From NCBI GenBank assembly GCA_016712285.1, contig JADJRK010000001.1, positions 2,294,001-2,358,000 of the forward strand: 64,000 nt of DNA, given 5' to 3'. Below, piece after piece: positions 9,319 through 18,164 of this stretch; positions within the stretch are counted from its first letter, which is position 1; each line of letters begins with the position of its first letter. The position numbers and the translations under genes are program-made. This DNA is from Planctomycetota bacterium. GTDB taxonomy: Bacteria > Planctomycetota > UBA8742 > UBA2392. A model generated the notes under the pieces. The model saw nothing but the letters and a program-made list of their open reading frames with translations, ran no database searches and was not told the origin of the DNA.

Positions 9319-9464
9319 GGCAACCTCCGGGGGCACCAATCGTGCCTGCGCCGGCGGCCCGTGGCAACGGGATTTCGGCTGTTATCGGCCCCTTTGAAGC
9401 GTACAATGCAGCACGCGCCGCCCCTGGCGCTTCCCCGAATCCCCTCGTTGCCTGGCAAGGTCCC

Positions 9465-10232
9465 ATGGACCCGCAGCTTGCGCATGTGTTGAGTCGCCTG
9501 ACGCCCGAAATCGAGGCGGCACTGGAGGCCCATTTCCCGCCCCAGCGTGGCGCGCTTGGCCAGTGCATGCGCTATGCAACCTTCAGCGGCGGGCGCCGCA
9601 TGCGCCCTGTGCTGTGCCTGCTCGGCGCGGACTTCTGCAACGTCAAGCGCCAGCACGCCTTGCCACTTGCGGCCGCCATCGAGTTTCTGCACACCGCCAG
9701 CCTGATCTATGACGACTTGCCGGCCATGGACAACGCCGTCCACCGCCGGGGCCAGCCGCCGGCCCATGCAGACTTTGGACAGGGCGTGGCCTTGCTGGCG
9801 GGACTGTCGCTGGTATCCCATGCGTTCGGGCTGCTCGCGCCGTATCCGGCGCTGGTTGAGCTCGCGTCACGGTGCGTCGGTGACATGAGCAGCGGACAAG
9901 CCATCGATTTGCATGGCGGCGACCGCAGCCCGCGCCACTATCTCAAGACGACCGCTTTATTCCGTCTCGCGCTGACAGCCGCAGGCACCGCGACTAACGC
10001 TGAACCAGGAAACCTGCAAGCCCTTGAGGCCTTTGCCACGCATTTCGGCACGGCCTATCAGCTCATGGATGACGCTGATGACGAAGGCGCCGGTCAGCTT
10101 GCTGCGCAATCGGCGTCTGAGCTGGCGTTGGCGCAAGCGGCGCTGCAACCCTACTTGGGCAACAGCGCCGCCAGAAACCTGAGCGACTACGCCAGACAAG
10201 TGCTGCACGCGGTGGCGAGCATCGATCGCTGA
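9465..10232 (+). CDS. Polyprenyl (geranyl/farnesyl-type) diphosphate synthase
   Basis: This 255-residue protein belongs to the IspA-like isoprenyl synthases, which condense isopentenyl diphosphate with allylic diphosphates. Motifs in order are GGRRMRP, the first Asp-rich motif DDLPAMD, SGQAIDL, the KT motif in YLKTTALF, and a second Asp-rich motif DDADD. The first motif has DNAVHRRG in place of the usual DDDLRRG, and the later AGDAL-type segment reads AGLSL, so it is divergent and slightly short for the family. ATG 9465 follows CAAGG. It may be a low-activity or altered-specificity enzyme. Confidence 0.8.
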   Translation: MDPQLAHVLSRLTPEIEAALEAHFPPQRGALGQCMRYATFSGGRRMRPVLCLLGADFCNVKRQHALPLAAAIEFLHTASLIYDDLPAMDNAVHRRGQPPAHADFGQGVALLAGLSLVSHAFGLLAPYPALVELASRCVGDMSSGQAIDLHGGDRSPRHYLKTTALFRLALTAAGTATNAEPGNLQALEAFATHFGTAYQLMDDADDEGAGQLAAQSASELALAQAALQPYLGNSAARNLSDYARQVLHAVASIDR

Positions 10233-10238
10233 TACTCG

Positions 10239-11351
10239 CTACTTCTTGCCTTCGCCTGGCATCCGGATGCGCTTCATCGGCACCCACTCGTCGTCGCTGT
10301 CGGGAAAGCCATCGTAGTGGACAAAGTGCATGCCCAGCCGGGTCTGCATGACCTTGGCTTTGTACCACTCGCCGTCGAACTCAACTTCGACCGCCGTGCC
10401 GCCAGCCAGAACCTTTGGCTGCCACTTCCGCAGCGCCGTCGGCTCCACCCAGGCGTCCCACTTCTTTTCCCAGCCGATCCACGTGATGAAGCACTTGCCG
10501 TCCTTGTCGTCGAGAACTTTCACCTTGTACCACTTGCCCTCTGATTCGCTTTCGCAGCGCTCTCCGGTGCGGCCGGTGCGTTTGCCCTCAACTTTGGCGA
10601 ACCTGGTGTCGACGTCAAAGCCGCCGGCGGCTGCGCTGCATGAAAGCTGCTCTTCGCAGAACGACATCTCTGCTTCGCAGTACGCGGCGGCCTCTTTGAA
10701 AGTCAGATTGCCGTCTTCGTTGGCGTCCAGCAGGGACGAACCCTGGATCAGGTCCACCAGCGCCTGCGTGAAGGTCCAGTTGCCGGTACTCTTTGAGGTG
10801 GCGTGCGCGCTGGTCAGTACGCCGTACTTGAACTTCTTGCGCTTCTGGGCCTCGTCGGCCAGGGCGCCGCTGTGGCAGCAGTCGGCTGTCACGAGCACGT
10901 TGGCACCTTTGAAGCCTTTTTCGATGGCGTCATAGATCAACGGCACGTGCCAGAAGGTCTTGGCGAACTTGGGTTTGCTGTCGTAGCAGATCAGCGAAAC
11001 CGGGCGCGCAGCGTCGTAAAAGTCGCGTGACCCGTGGCCGGCGAAGTAGAAGAGCAGGGTGTCGCCCTCGCCGGTCTTGGCCAGCAACTCGTCGAGCGAC
11101 TTGGCACAGTGGTCGCGCGTCGCCTGCTCGTTCTTGATGAAAGTGATGTGGTCTTCGGGCACGCCGCGCTTCTTCAGTGCATCGATCATCACTGCATCCA
11201 CCCGGCCTTCGTCGGGCCAGGTGCCCAGCTTCTTGTTCTGGTACTGCAACACGCCCACCGCGAACACCCAGGTGTTCTCAGGCTGCCACGACGTTTCAGC
11301 CATCAGGCAGTTGGCAAACAGCAGCAAAGCCACTGGCAGTACGAATCGCAT
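10239..11351 (-). CDS. Secreted metacaspase-like (C14) protease with EF-hand loop and two Tudor-like repeats
   Basis: The 370-residue protein has a signal peptide (1-18) and a caspase fold. The catalytic His lies in FAGHG (His106) and the Cys in DCCHSG (Cys159), so a Cys protease cleaving after basic residues is expected by family analogy. Residues 209-220 form a perfect EF-hand loop (DANEDGNLTFKE), suggesting Ca2+ control. Two C-terminal repeats (about 263-305 and 318-362) share WYK-[VA]-KV and a later W-V, as in Tudor, agenet or chromo-barrel folds. GGGAGA precedes ATG 11351. This domain combination is unusual. Confidence 0.8.
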   Translation of the reverse strand: MRFVLPVALLLFANCLMAETSWQPENTWVFAVGVLQYQNKKLGTWPDEGRVDAVMIDALKKRGVPEDHITFIKNEQATRDHCAKSLDELLAKTGEGDTLLFYFAGHGSRDFYDAARPVSLICYDSKPKFAKTFWHVPLIYDAIEKGFKGANVLVTADCCHSGALADEAQKRKKFKYGVLTSAHATSKSTGNWTFTQALVDLIQGSSLLDANEDGNLTFKEAAAYCEAEMSFCEEQLSCSAAAGGFDVDTRFAKVEGKRTGRTGERCESESEGKWYKVKVLDDKDGKCFITWIGWEKKWDAWVEPTALRKWQPKVLAGGTAVEVEFDGEWYKAKVMQTRLGMHFVHYDGFPDSDDEWVPMKRIRMPGEGKK

Positions 11352-11639
11352 GGATCTCTCCCGTCGGTTGGCGGGCAGCATACCCAACTTTGCCCCGGAC
11401 GCGATGCTGCGGTGGCCTGCCCTGCAAGGGCGCCGCCGGCGGCAGGGGTCAAAGTGTTGTGCCCATTGGGCGAGTCTGCGCAGCGCGGTGACTGGCCGTT
11501 GCGGGCAGGGCTCGAAGTCGTGTGCGCGGGTGATCGGGCGGGCGCCGCAGTTTATAGCCATATAATCTGGTCTTCTTATCGTGATTTGCGCTTGAACCCG
11601 TACCATGGTCCGGGAGCACATTGTTTCTGGAGCCGTCCC
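11352..11639. promoter_or_regulatory. Intergenic region with a -10-like element for the exporter operon
   Basis: This 288-bp gap separates divergent genes. A consensus TATAAT lies at 11561-11566, about 75 bp before the HlyD-like gene, but I see no good -35 at 17 bp. Immediately after it, 11568-11581 reads TGGTC-TTCT-TATCG, a weak match (reverse strand) to the motif that recurs upstream of the denitrification genes. Nothing else is recognised. Confidence 0.4.
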
Positions 11640-13163
11640 ATGGCCTTCGATCTGGACCAACTCAGGCTGGACATCCCTACCGAGTCTCCCGGGCCGCCGG
11701 CGGGTGTCAGGTCGGTGTGGCGCGCCACGGCCATCATGTTGTTCACAGCCTGCCTTGCCCTGATTGCCTGGTCCTTTTTCGTCCCGCGCACCGATTCGGG
11801 TGCCGTCGTGGTTCCTGTGCACGTCGTTGCGCCGCTCACCGCGACCGATCTCACGGCCTTCACAGCAGGCGGGTGGGTCGAACCGGCCTGGCCGTCCCCC
11901 ACGGTCGTGAGCGCGGTTGTCGACGGTCGGCTCGATACGCTGCACGTGGTCGAGGGCCAATCGGTGGTCAAAGGCGAAGTAATCGCCACCCTGTACAACC
12001 AGGTCTATCGCGACAGCGCCGCCGCCGCCGAAGCACGCGTGGCCGCGATGGAGGCTGAAGTCGAAGCCCTTCAGGCTGCGTTGGCGCGGCTGCGCGCGGG
12101 AACGCGCCTGGAGGAGATCGCGGTCGCACAGGCCGAACTGCGCACGGCGCAGGCGCAACTGAAGTTGATGGAAGCCGGGTACCGTGAAGAAGAAGTCGCC
12201 CAGCTTCAGGCCCAGCTCGAAGCGACCCGGGTTCGCGCAGCTTTCCTGGCGCGCCAGGCCGAACGCAGCCAGGTCGACGTGGACAAGACCGTTACTCGCG
12301 CGGTTGCCGACCGCGATCGGTCCGCGGCCAACGAGGCCCTGGCTGATGTGCGCGGGCTTGAGGCGCGACTCAAGTGGCTGCAGGCGGGCCACCGTCCCGA
12401 AGAAGTAGATGAGTCGCGCGCAGCCGTAAGCGCCCTCGAAGCCCGGCTGAAGTTGCTGCAGGCCGGCACCCGCGCCGAAGAGTTGACCGAGGCAGAGGCA
12501 CGCCTGGATGCCGCAAGCGCGAGACTCGAAGTAGCCGAAGCCGACCATGCCGCCGCCCAGCGGGCCGTGTCTTACTGCCTCGTGAAAGCGCCCCACGACG
12601 GAATCGTACTGGACATCCTGGCGCCGCAGGGCAGTTGGCTGCACGGCGAAAAGCGTTCGATAGTGCGGCTTTACGATCCGCAGCAGATGCAGGCGCGAGT
12701 CGATGTACGGCAGGAAAACGCCACATCGCTTGAGATCGGCCAGCCCTGCAGCGTAAAGCTGGAGTCGCGCAAGGGCCGCCCCTATGGCGGTCGGCTGTTG
12801 CGCATCGATCCGCAGGGCAACCTGGCCCGCGACACGGTGCGAGTGCACGTCGCGATAGAAGAACCCGACGCAATGCTTCGCCTCGACCTGACCGTGACCG
12901 TGGACTTCTTGGAGCGCGAAGCGTCGCGGGATGAAGCCCCGCTGGTGTTGCCGCCGGCGGCCGTGACCAAGCGTGACGGTGCAAACTGCGTCTTCGTCGT
13001 GCGCGGGGGCGTTGCGCACCTGACCGTAGTGCAACTCGGCCCGGAAGCAGCGGGCGGAACCACCGTGCTTGGCGGCGTCACAGCCGGCGAGATCGTGGCA
13101 ACCGGCAACCTCGCGTTGCTCGCCGACGGCACGCCTGTGCGCCTGAAAGAGGAAACGTCATGA
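11640..13163 (+). CDS. HlyD-type membrane fusion protein (periplasmic adaptor)
   Basis: The 507-residue adaptor has one N-terminal membrane helix (about 27-47), a biotinyl-lipoyl-like half motif (GRLDTLHVVEGQSVVKGEVIA), a very long coiled-coil hairpin of Ala/Glu/Arg-rich repeats (about 120-300), the second lipoyl half (VKAPHDGIVLDI), and a beta-barrel domain. It should link the inner-membrane ABC transporter encoded by the next three genes to an outer-membrane channel. GGAG at 11629-11632 supports ATG 11640. The stop overlaps the ATPase start by four bases (ATGA). Confidence 0.85.
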   Translation: MAFDLDQLRLDIPTESPGPPAGVRSVWRATAIMLFTACLALIAWSFFVPRTDSGAVVVPVHVVAPLTATDLTAFTAGGWVEPAWPSPTVVSAVVDGRLDTLHVVEGQSVVKGEVIATLYNQVYRDSAAAAEARVAAMEAEVEALQAALARLRAGTRLEEIAVAQAELRTAQAQLKLMEAGYREEEVAQLQAQLEATRVRAAFLARQAERSQVDVDKTVTRAVADRDRSAANEALADVRGLEARLKWLQAGHRPEEVDESRAAVSALEARLKLLQAGTRAEELTEAEARLDAASARLEVAEADHAAAQRAVSYCLVKAPHDGIVLDILAPQGSWLHGEKRSIVRLYDPQQMQARVDVRQENATSLEIGQPCSVKLESRKGRPYGGRLLRIDPQGNLARDTVRVHVAIEEPDAMLRLDLTVTVDFLEREASRDEAPLVLPPAAVTKRDGANCVFVVRGGVAHLTVVQLGPEAAGGTTVLGGVTAGEIVATGNLALLADGTPVRLKEETS

Positions 13164-13867
13164 CGCTCGTGCGTGTTCGGGACCTGCGCAAGACCTACGA
13201 AAGCGGCGAAAACCGCGTAACGCCGCTACAGGGCGTGAACCTGGAAATCCCATCCGGAGAGTTCCTTTCGCTGATGGGGCCCTCAGGTTCGGGCAAGACG
13301 ACTCTGTTGAACATCATCGCCGGCATTGACCGTCAGACCTCGGGCACAGTTAACGTCGGCGGGGTCGAACTCGGCAGCCTGTCTGACGCGCGCCTGGCAC
13401 GCTGGCGCAATCGCAATATCGGATACGTGTTTCAGCAGTTCAACCTCGTGCCCGTGCTGAACGCGCTTGAGAACGTTGAACTGCCGCTCATGCTGCTGCC
13501 ACTGTCATCCCGGCGACGCAGGCGGCAGGCCCAACTTGCGCTCGCGGCGGTCGGCCTGGCTGAACGTGTAAAGCACTATCCGCGCCAGCTGTCAGGCGGC
13601 GAGCAACAACGCGTGGCAATCGCGCGCGCGATTGTCACCGACCCGGCCATCATCGTCGCCGACGAGCCCACCGGAAACCTCGACGCCGCCAACGGCGAAG
13701 AGGCCCTGTCACTGTTGTCTGAGTTGAACCGGCGCTTTGGCAAGACCATCATCCTGGTTACGCACGACCCCGCAGCCGCGGCTGTGGCGCACCGTCGCCT
13801 GCACCTGCACAAGGGCGTGCTTCACGCGCATGGCGGAGCACCCCTTCCGACTGGAGTCGCGTCATGA
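13160..13867 (+). CDS. ABC exporter ATPase (MacB/LolD-type)
   Basis: This 235-residue ATPase has Walker A (GPSGSGKTT, 40-48), Q-loop (VFQQFNL), the LSGGEQQ signature, Walker B (IIVADEPTGN) and an H-loop (THDP). It powers the two FtsX-like permeases encoded downstream, probably in mechanotransmission of a substrate or lipoprotein rather than classic transport, as in MacAB and LolCDE. It overlaps both neighbours by ATGA, so translation of the operon is coupled. The C-terminus after the H-loop is His-rich (HRRLHLHKG). Confidence 0.92.
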   Translation: MTLVRVRDLRKTYESGENRVTPLQGVNLEIPSGEFLSLMGPSGSGKTTLLNIIAGIDRQTSGTVNVGGVELGSLSDARLARWRNRNIGYVFQQFNLVPVLNALENVELPLMLLPLSSRRRRRQAQLALAAVGLAERVKHYPRQLSGGEQQRVAIARAIVTDPAIIVADEPTGNLDAANGEEALSLLSELNRRFGKTIILVTHDPAAAAVAHRRLHLHKGVLHAHGGAPLPTGVAS

Positions 13868-15006
13868 AGATCCTGCTGCTTTCGCTCAAGGGCGTGAAGA
13901 ACAACCGCATGCGCGCGGCATTGACCATGCTGGGCGTGGCCGTGGCGGTGTTTGTGTTCGTGTTCTTTGCAAGCACGCGCCACACCATGAGCAACGTGGT
14001 CGCCGAGGCCGGCAAAGACAACAACCTGGTCGTGATGAAGGAAAACACCTGGTGACCGACCCAGAGCGAACTGCCGACGAGTTACGTCGCGACCATTGCT
14101 GACCTGAAGCACGTCGAAGATGTGATGCCGGTCTACATTTCCACGACCTCGTGCTGAAAGTTCGAACCGGACACGGTGATCGTCCACGGCGTGGACAAAA
14201 GCAAGTTCCAGCGCTTCCGGGCATACCAGGTGACGGAGGGCAGCCTTGATGAATTCATGGCCGCACGCGACGGCGCGCTGGTCGGCGCCAGCATCGCGCG
14301 CCGCAAGGGCTGGACACCCGGGCGCACCGTGGACCTGCAATCGCAACTTGGCCTGCTGATGGAGGTCAAGGGCGTGTTCTTCTCGGGCAACGAAGAACAG
14401 GACAACACGATCCTGGCCGACATCGAATTCGTGCAGGACCGTTACGACGCGCGCGGCAAGGCGAACCAGCTTCTCGTCAAACTCGCGCCAGACGCCCCAG
14501 CCGAGGACGTAGCGGCGGCGATTGATGCCATGCCGCTGCCGGTTCGCACCAGCACGCAGCCGGAAAAGGCGTTTCTTAGCGCGATGCTTGAAGACCTGGC
14601 CGACCTGATCACGCTCGCGTCGCTGGTTGTGGCCGTCACGATGGCGGTTGTCTTCCTCAGTGTCGCCAACACCGTCGCCATGTCGGTGCGTGACCGCGTC
14701 CGGCAGATCGGTGTGCTGCGAACCCTGGGCTTCAAGCGTTGGCAGATCATGTTCCTGCTGGCCGGCGAATCGGCAATCGTGTGCGTCGCCGGCGGTCTGG
14801 CCGGCGCTGGCGCCGCTTGGCTGGTACTTAGTGTTCAGCAGATATCCGTGCAATCGCGGGCCCTGAACCTGGTGATCTCCATGCCTTGGCAGGCGCCTGC
14901 AGCGGGACTGCTGGTTGCGCTTTTTGTCGGGGTCCTGGGCGCCGCGTGGCCCGCCTGGCGCGCCTCGCGCATGAACATCGTGCAGTCGCTGGGGAGCGTG
15001 AGCTGA
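13864..15006 (+). CDS. FtsX/MacB-like permease with two in-frame TGA codons (candidate selenoprotein)
   Basis: Read through its two TGA codons, this frame gives a 380-residue FtsX-like permease: N-terminal helix (about 16-38), an extracytoplasmic domain (to about 250) and three C-terminal helices with the VRDRVRQIGVLRTLGFKRWQI cytoplasmic loop. TGA at 14053-14055 (codon 64) falls in ENTW-X-PTQSELP and TGA at 14155-14157 (codon 98) in TTSC-X-KFEPD. There is no frameshift and homology continues across both sites. In related permeases as I recall them, the first site is a conserved Cys (CP-x2-S-x-LP), so selenocysteine is the best reading. A decayed gene is the alternative. The start ATG overlaps the ATPase stop. 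Confidence 0.7.
14053..14089 (+). promoter_or_regulatory. Candidate selenocysteine codon and SECIS-like hairpin, site 1
   Basis: In-frame TGA at 14053-14055 is followed by a hairpin with arms CGACG (14075-14079) and CGTCG (14085-14089) and loop AGTTA. The loop G is 26 nt after the TGA, within the range used by bacterial SECIS elements. The stem is short, so this is suggestive only. Confidence 0.45.
14155..14185 (+). promoter_or_regulatory. Candidate selenocysteine codon and SECIS-like hairpin, site 2
   Basis: In-frame TGA at 14155-14157, directly after a Cys codon, is followed by arms GGAC (14169-14172) and GTCC (14182-14185) enclosing a nine-base loop with GG at its front. The loop position (18-19 nt after TGA) suits a bacterial SECIS. 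A Cys-Sec pair would result. Confidence 0.4.
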
Positions 15007-16154
15007 TGCTGCCGGTGCGCTACAGCCTTCGCAACCTGCTGCGCCGCAAGATGCGCACGCTGCTTACTGTACTGGCGATCGGCATGTCGGTGGGAGTGAG
15101 CGTTGGCCTGTTCGCCTTTGCCCGCGGCGTGCTGGCAACGGCGCGAGATTCGGGTTCGCGCGAGAACGTCGTGGTCATGGACCGGAAGTCCGCAAGCGCG
15201 GCATTCTCAAGCATCCGCCTTGGGGACTACAACCTGCTGCGCAGCTTGCCACAGGTCGCTCGCGATGCGTCGGGCGAGCCTATGCTTTCGCCCGAAGTCG
15301 TGCATCGATGCCGCGTGCAAGTCGGCGAACAGCGCGACCGCGCCGGCACAATTCGCGGGGTAACGTCCCGCGCCTTTGACGTGAATCGTCGTTTGCGCAT
15401 CCTGCATGGCGAGGCCCCATCGCGCGGCCGCAACGTGGTTGTCGGCGACCTTGCGGCGGCGGCCTTGCGGATTCCGGCTGAACAACTGGCGATCGGTCGA
15501 GACATTGAGTTCGAGGGCGAGACCTGGAGCATCGTCGGCGAATTCACCACCGGCGGCTCGGCGCTGGACAGCGAGATTCTGACCGACCTGAGCGACATCA
15601 TGGCAGTGCTGAACCGCGACACCTATTCGCTGGTTCTGGTGCGCGCCGCTAGCCACGCCGATGTCGCGCCGCTGGTACTGGCATTGACCAGCCGCAACGA
15701 CATCCAGATGAAAGCGGTGGCCGAAACCGAGTACTACCGCGCCATGGCCGAAGGCTACCAGCGGATCATCCTGCTGGTGGTTCTGGTCTCAATGATGGCC
15801 GCGCTCGGCGGACTCGTCAGCGGCATGAACACGATGTATGCGTCGATTCTTGGCCGCATGCGCGAGATCGGCACACTGAAAGTGCTGGGGTTCGGTAACG
15901 GGTCGATCCTCGCCGCGTTTCTCGTCGAGTCGCTCGCACTTGCGCTGGCTGGCGCAGCGATCGGATGTGCGCTGGCGTGGCCGGTGGACGGCATGGGTGC
16001 ACGATTCACTTCCTCGGCGCTGCGCGTCTCGGTCGATGCCTGGGCCATCGGTGGCGGCATCACTGTGGCGGTGGTCATCGGCCTGCTTGGCGCGGCATTG
16101 CCGGCCCTCAAGGGCCTACGCGCCACGGTCACTGACGCCCTGCACGGCGGTTGA
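15006..16154 (+). CDS. FtsX/MacB-like ABC permease, second subunit
   Basis: The protein (382 aa) has the FtsX permease layout: one N-terminal helix (about 14-36), a large extracytoplasmic domain, and three C-terminal helices with the GRMREIGTLKVLGFG loop that couples to the ATPase. Its ATG shares one base with the stop of the preceding permease (TGATG), so the two permeases are translationally coupled and probably form a heterodimer with the ATPase at 13160. Unlike its partner it has no in-frame stop. The frame ends with ATDALHGG-type residues typical of the family. Confidence 0.88.
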   Translation: MLPVRYSLRNLLRRKMRTLLTVLAIGMSVGVSVGLFAFARGVLATARDSGSRENVVVMDRKSASAAFSSIRLGDYNLLRSLPQVARDASGEPMLSPEVVHRCRVQVGEQRDRAGTIRGVTSRAFDVNRRLRILHGEAPSRGRNVVVGDLAAAALRIPAEQLAIGRDIEFEGETWSIVGEFTTGGSALDSEILTDLSDIMAVLNRDTYSLVLVRAASHADVAPLVLALTSRNDIQMKAVAETEYYRAMAEGYQRIILLVVLVSMMAALGGLVSGMNTMYASILGRMREIGTLKVLGFGNGSILAAFLVESLALALAGAAIGCALAWPVDGMGARFTSSALRVSVDAWAIGGGITVAVVIGLLGAALPALKGLRATVTDALHGG

Positions 16155-16206
16155 ACCGGCCCTCATGCCGGCTGGGTGCGGCAACTTGCCGTCCCTTCCT
16201 CTAATC

Positions 16207-16220
16207 AGATATTCGGATAT
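16207..16220 (+). promoter_or_regulatory. Recurrent RGATA-N4-GATAT site upstream of radical SAM gene
   Basis: AGATA-TTCG-GATAT matches the motif seen before nirS, the eNOR operon and others in this window. It lies 60 bp before the radical SAM start, with TATATT 10 bp downstream as a possible -10. The stretch TATTCGGATA here also occurs in the palindrome before nnrS. Confidence 0.5.
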
Positions 16221-16279
16221 GGTAGGCGCTTATATTGGACGCCACGCATCAACCCGGCCCTACCAAATAGAAAGTCACC

Positions 16280-17950
16280 GTGAAAAGAGTCCTGCTCACT
16301 AGCGTATGCCGCCCGTTGGGCGAAGCCTACGGTGACGCCCCAAGCGTCGGATATGAACTGCTGTACGGCCAGGTCACTCGCGCACAGGGCATGTTCAGCC
16401 CGCGCTCTTTGCACACGCAGTTTTCGCTCGACTACATCGCGGTCAACCTGGATGCCCCGACCGTCGTGCTGCAATACCCCTCGCGCGAAGAGCTGATCCT
16501 CGAGCTCAAGAAGGGGTACGACTACGTCGGCATTTCTTTCATTCTCGCCACCTTCCACATCATGGAAGAAATGGTGGCGCTGGTGCGGCAGCACTCGCCC
16601 AAGTCCCAGATCATTCTCGGCAGTCACGGCACCGTGCTCGACGACACCGTTCTGGCCCCCTACTGCGACCACATCTGCCGCGAAGAAGGCGTCGCGTTCA
16701 TGCGGCGCCTGCTCGGCGAGCCAGCGCGCGAAATGCCCTACACCCACCCGATGGTGATCAACCCGTTGCGCGTCTTCGGCCAGCATGTGTCGCTCACCGG
16801 CATCGTGTTTGCCGGCCTGGGCTGTGCCAATGGCTGCGACTTCTGCTGCACGTCGCACTACTTCAAGCGCCGTCACATCCGGCTGCTGCCCACGGGCCGC
16901 GACATCTACGACGTTGTGCGCAAGTACCACGACATCGATCCGGACATGAACATCATGATCATGGACGAAGACTTCCTGCTCAATCACGAACGCGCCATGC
17001 AGTTCCGCGATTGCGTGATCGAAGGCGGCAAGCCGATCTCGGTGTTCTGTTTCGCCAGTGTGCGCGCACTAAGCCGATTCACTGTCACCGAGATCATGGA
17101 GATGGGCATCGACGGCATCTGGATCGGGTACGAGGGCACGCGTTCCGGCTTTCCAAAACAGTCAGGGCGCCCCGTGGCCGAGGTGTTCAACGAGTTCCGC
17201 GAACACGGCATCACCGTGCTGGCATCCATGATCGTTGGCTTTCCCTACCAGACGCCCCCGATCATCCAGGAAGAACTCGACGGCTTGCTGGCGCTGAAGC
17301 CGGCATTCTCGCAGTTTCTGATCTACGGGCCCGTGCCGGGTACACCCTTCTTTGACGAGGTGAAGAAGAACGGTCGGTTTCACAAGGAGATCGAGGACGA
17401 CCCCAAGACGCACTTCTACCGCCGGGGCACGGGCTTCTACTCACTGGTCAAGCACGAGACCATGACCGCCAAAGAGATCGAAGACCTCCAGGCCGGCTGC
17501 TTTCGCCAGGACTTCGAGCGACTGGGGCCATCCATCTATCGCGCCGTGGAGGTGTGGCTGAACGGCTACTTGAAGTGGAAAGACTCGCCCATTCCGATCA
17601 TGCGCAAGAAAGCCGAACAGTTCGCCGGCTTTGTCCGCAGCTCCTATCCCGCCTTTATGCCCGGCAAGCTCTTTGGCCCGACCGCCGAAACGCGCAGCCG
17701 CCTGAGACAGCTTGAAAAGCGCATCCATGGACTGCTGGGCAAACCGTCGCTGAAAGAGCGACTGTTGAGCCTGGGCGCCATACCGGCTGCGGCGTGGACG
17801 GCCCTGACCCTCAAGCTCAACCTGTTCCAGCATCCCAAGCTGATCCGACGTGAATACCGTCTGAATCCGCCGCCGGTTGCGCAGAACACTCAAGAGGCCA
17901 ACCCCCATGTCACTTTTGCCGGTGCAGATTTACAGACAACTGCATCTTGA
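16280..17950 (+). CDS. B12-binding-type radical SAM protein
   Basis: This 556-residue protein combines an N-terminal cobalamin-binding-like Rossmann region (about 70-150) with a radical SAM domain whose CxxxCxxC motif is CANGCDFC. A basic helical C-terminal extension follows (about 400-530). The BchE/P-methylase-type family does methylations or cyclisations on varied substrates; this one cannot be assigned. It is paralogous to the gene at 22453-24222 (shared VTR-x-QG-x-FS near the N-terminus and a similar C-terminal extension). Both have the recurrent promoter motif, so they may act in the NO/anoxia response or in membrane lipid change. Confidence 0.85.
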   Translation: MKRVLLTSVCRPLGEAYGDAPSVGYELLYGQVTRAQGMFSPRSLHTQFSLDYIAVNLDAPTVVLQYPSREELILELKKGYDYVGISFILATFHIMEEMVALVRQHSPKSQIILGSHGTVLDDTVLAPYCDHICREEGVAFMRRLLGEPAREMPYTHPMVINPLRVFGQHVSLTGIVFAGLGCANGCDFCCTSHYFKRRHIRLLPTGRDIYDVVRKYHDIDPDMNIMIMDEDFLLNHERAMQFRDCVIEGGKPISVFCFASVRALSRFTVTEIMEMGIDGIWIGYEGTRSGFPKQSGRPVAEVFNEFREHGITVLASMIVGFPYQTPPIIQEELDGLLALKPAFSQFLIYGPVPGTPFFDEVKKNGRFHKEIEDDPKTHFYRRGTGFYSLVKHETMTAKEIEDLQAGCFRQDFERLGPSIYRAVEVWLNGYLKWKDSPIPIMRKKAEQFAGFVRSSYPAFMPGKLFGPTAETRSRLRQLEKRIHGLLGKPSLKERLLSLGAIPAAAWTALTLKLNLFQHPKLIRREYRLNPPPVAQNTQEANPHVTFAGADLQTTAS

Positions 17951-18164
17951 TATGGCACCCGGGAGCACTACACTGCCGCCGATGATTTTCCTGCCCGTTC
18001 ATCCCCGGCGTCGTAGCGACGCCATGTGTTGCGTCCGCTGAGCCGGGCGCGTTCGTGATTGTTCCTCAACCACAGAAACGACCCCGGCGCGGCGCACACG
18101 CCCCGGGGACTACTTCGGTTCGTGCGTCGCACCGGTTACCGCAGGGGCGAAGGAGAACCGAGAC
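17951..18164 (+). other. Structured leader upstream of cysteine synthase
   Basis: This gap contains a perfect 7-bp hairpin (18007-18013 with 18017-18023, loop TAG) and a longer CCCCGG/CCGGGG pairing just upstream of the cysK Shine-Dalgarno. It may be a terminator for the radical SAM gene (no U-run) or a regulatory leader. I do not recognise a known riboswitch. Confidence 0.3.

Noticed and set aside
11352..13034. N-terminal extension of the caspase gene frame
   Set aside because: The same reading frame stays open upstream, but it runs antisense through the HlyD gene; the signal peptide and Shine-Dalgarno put the start at 11351.
13864..14055. Separate 63-residue gene plus a second gene starting at 14176
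   Set aside because: Both pieces are in one frame of a single permease and neither is complete alone; a GTG restart at 14176 would lack the first helix.
17951..18164. SAM or T-box riboswitch before cysK
   Set aside because: There are hairpins but I cannot find the conserved core of any known class.
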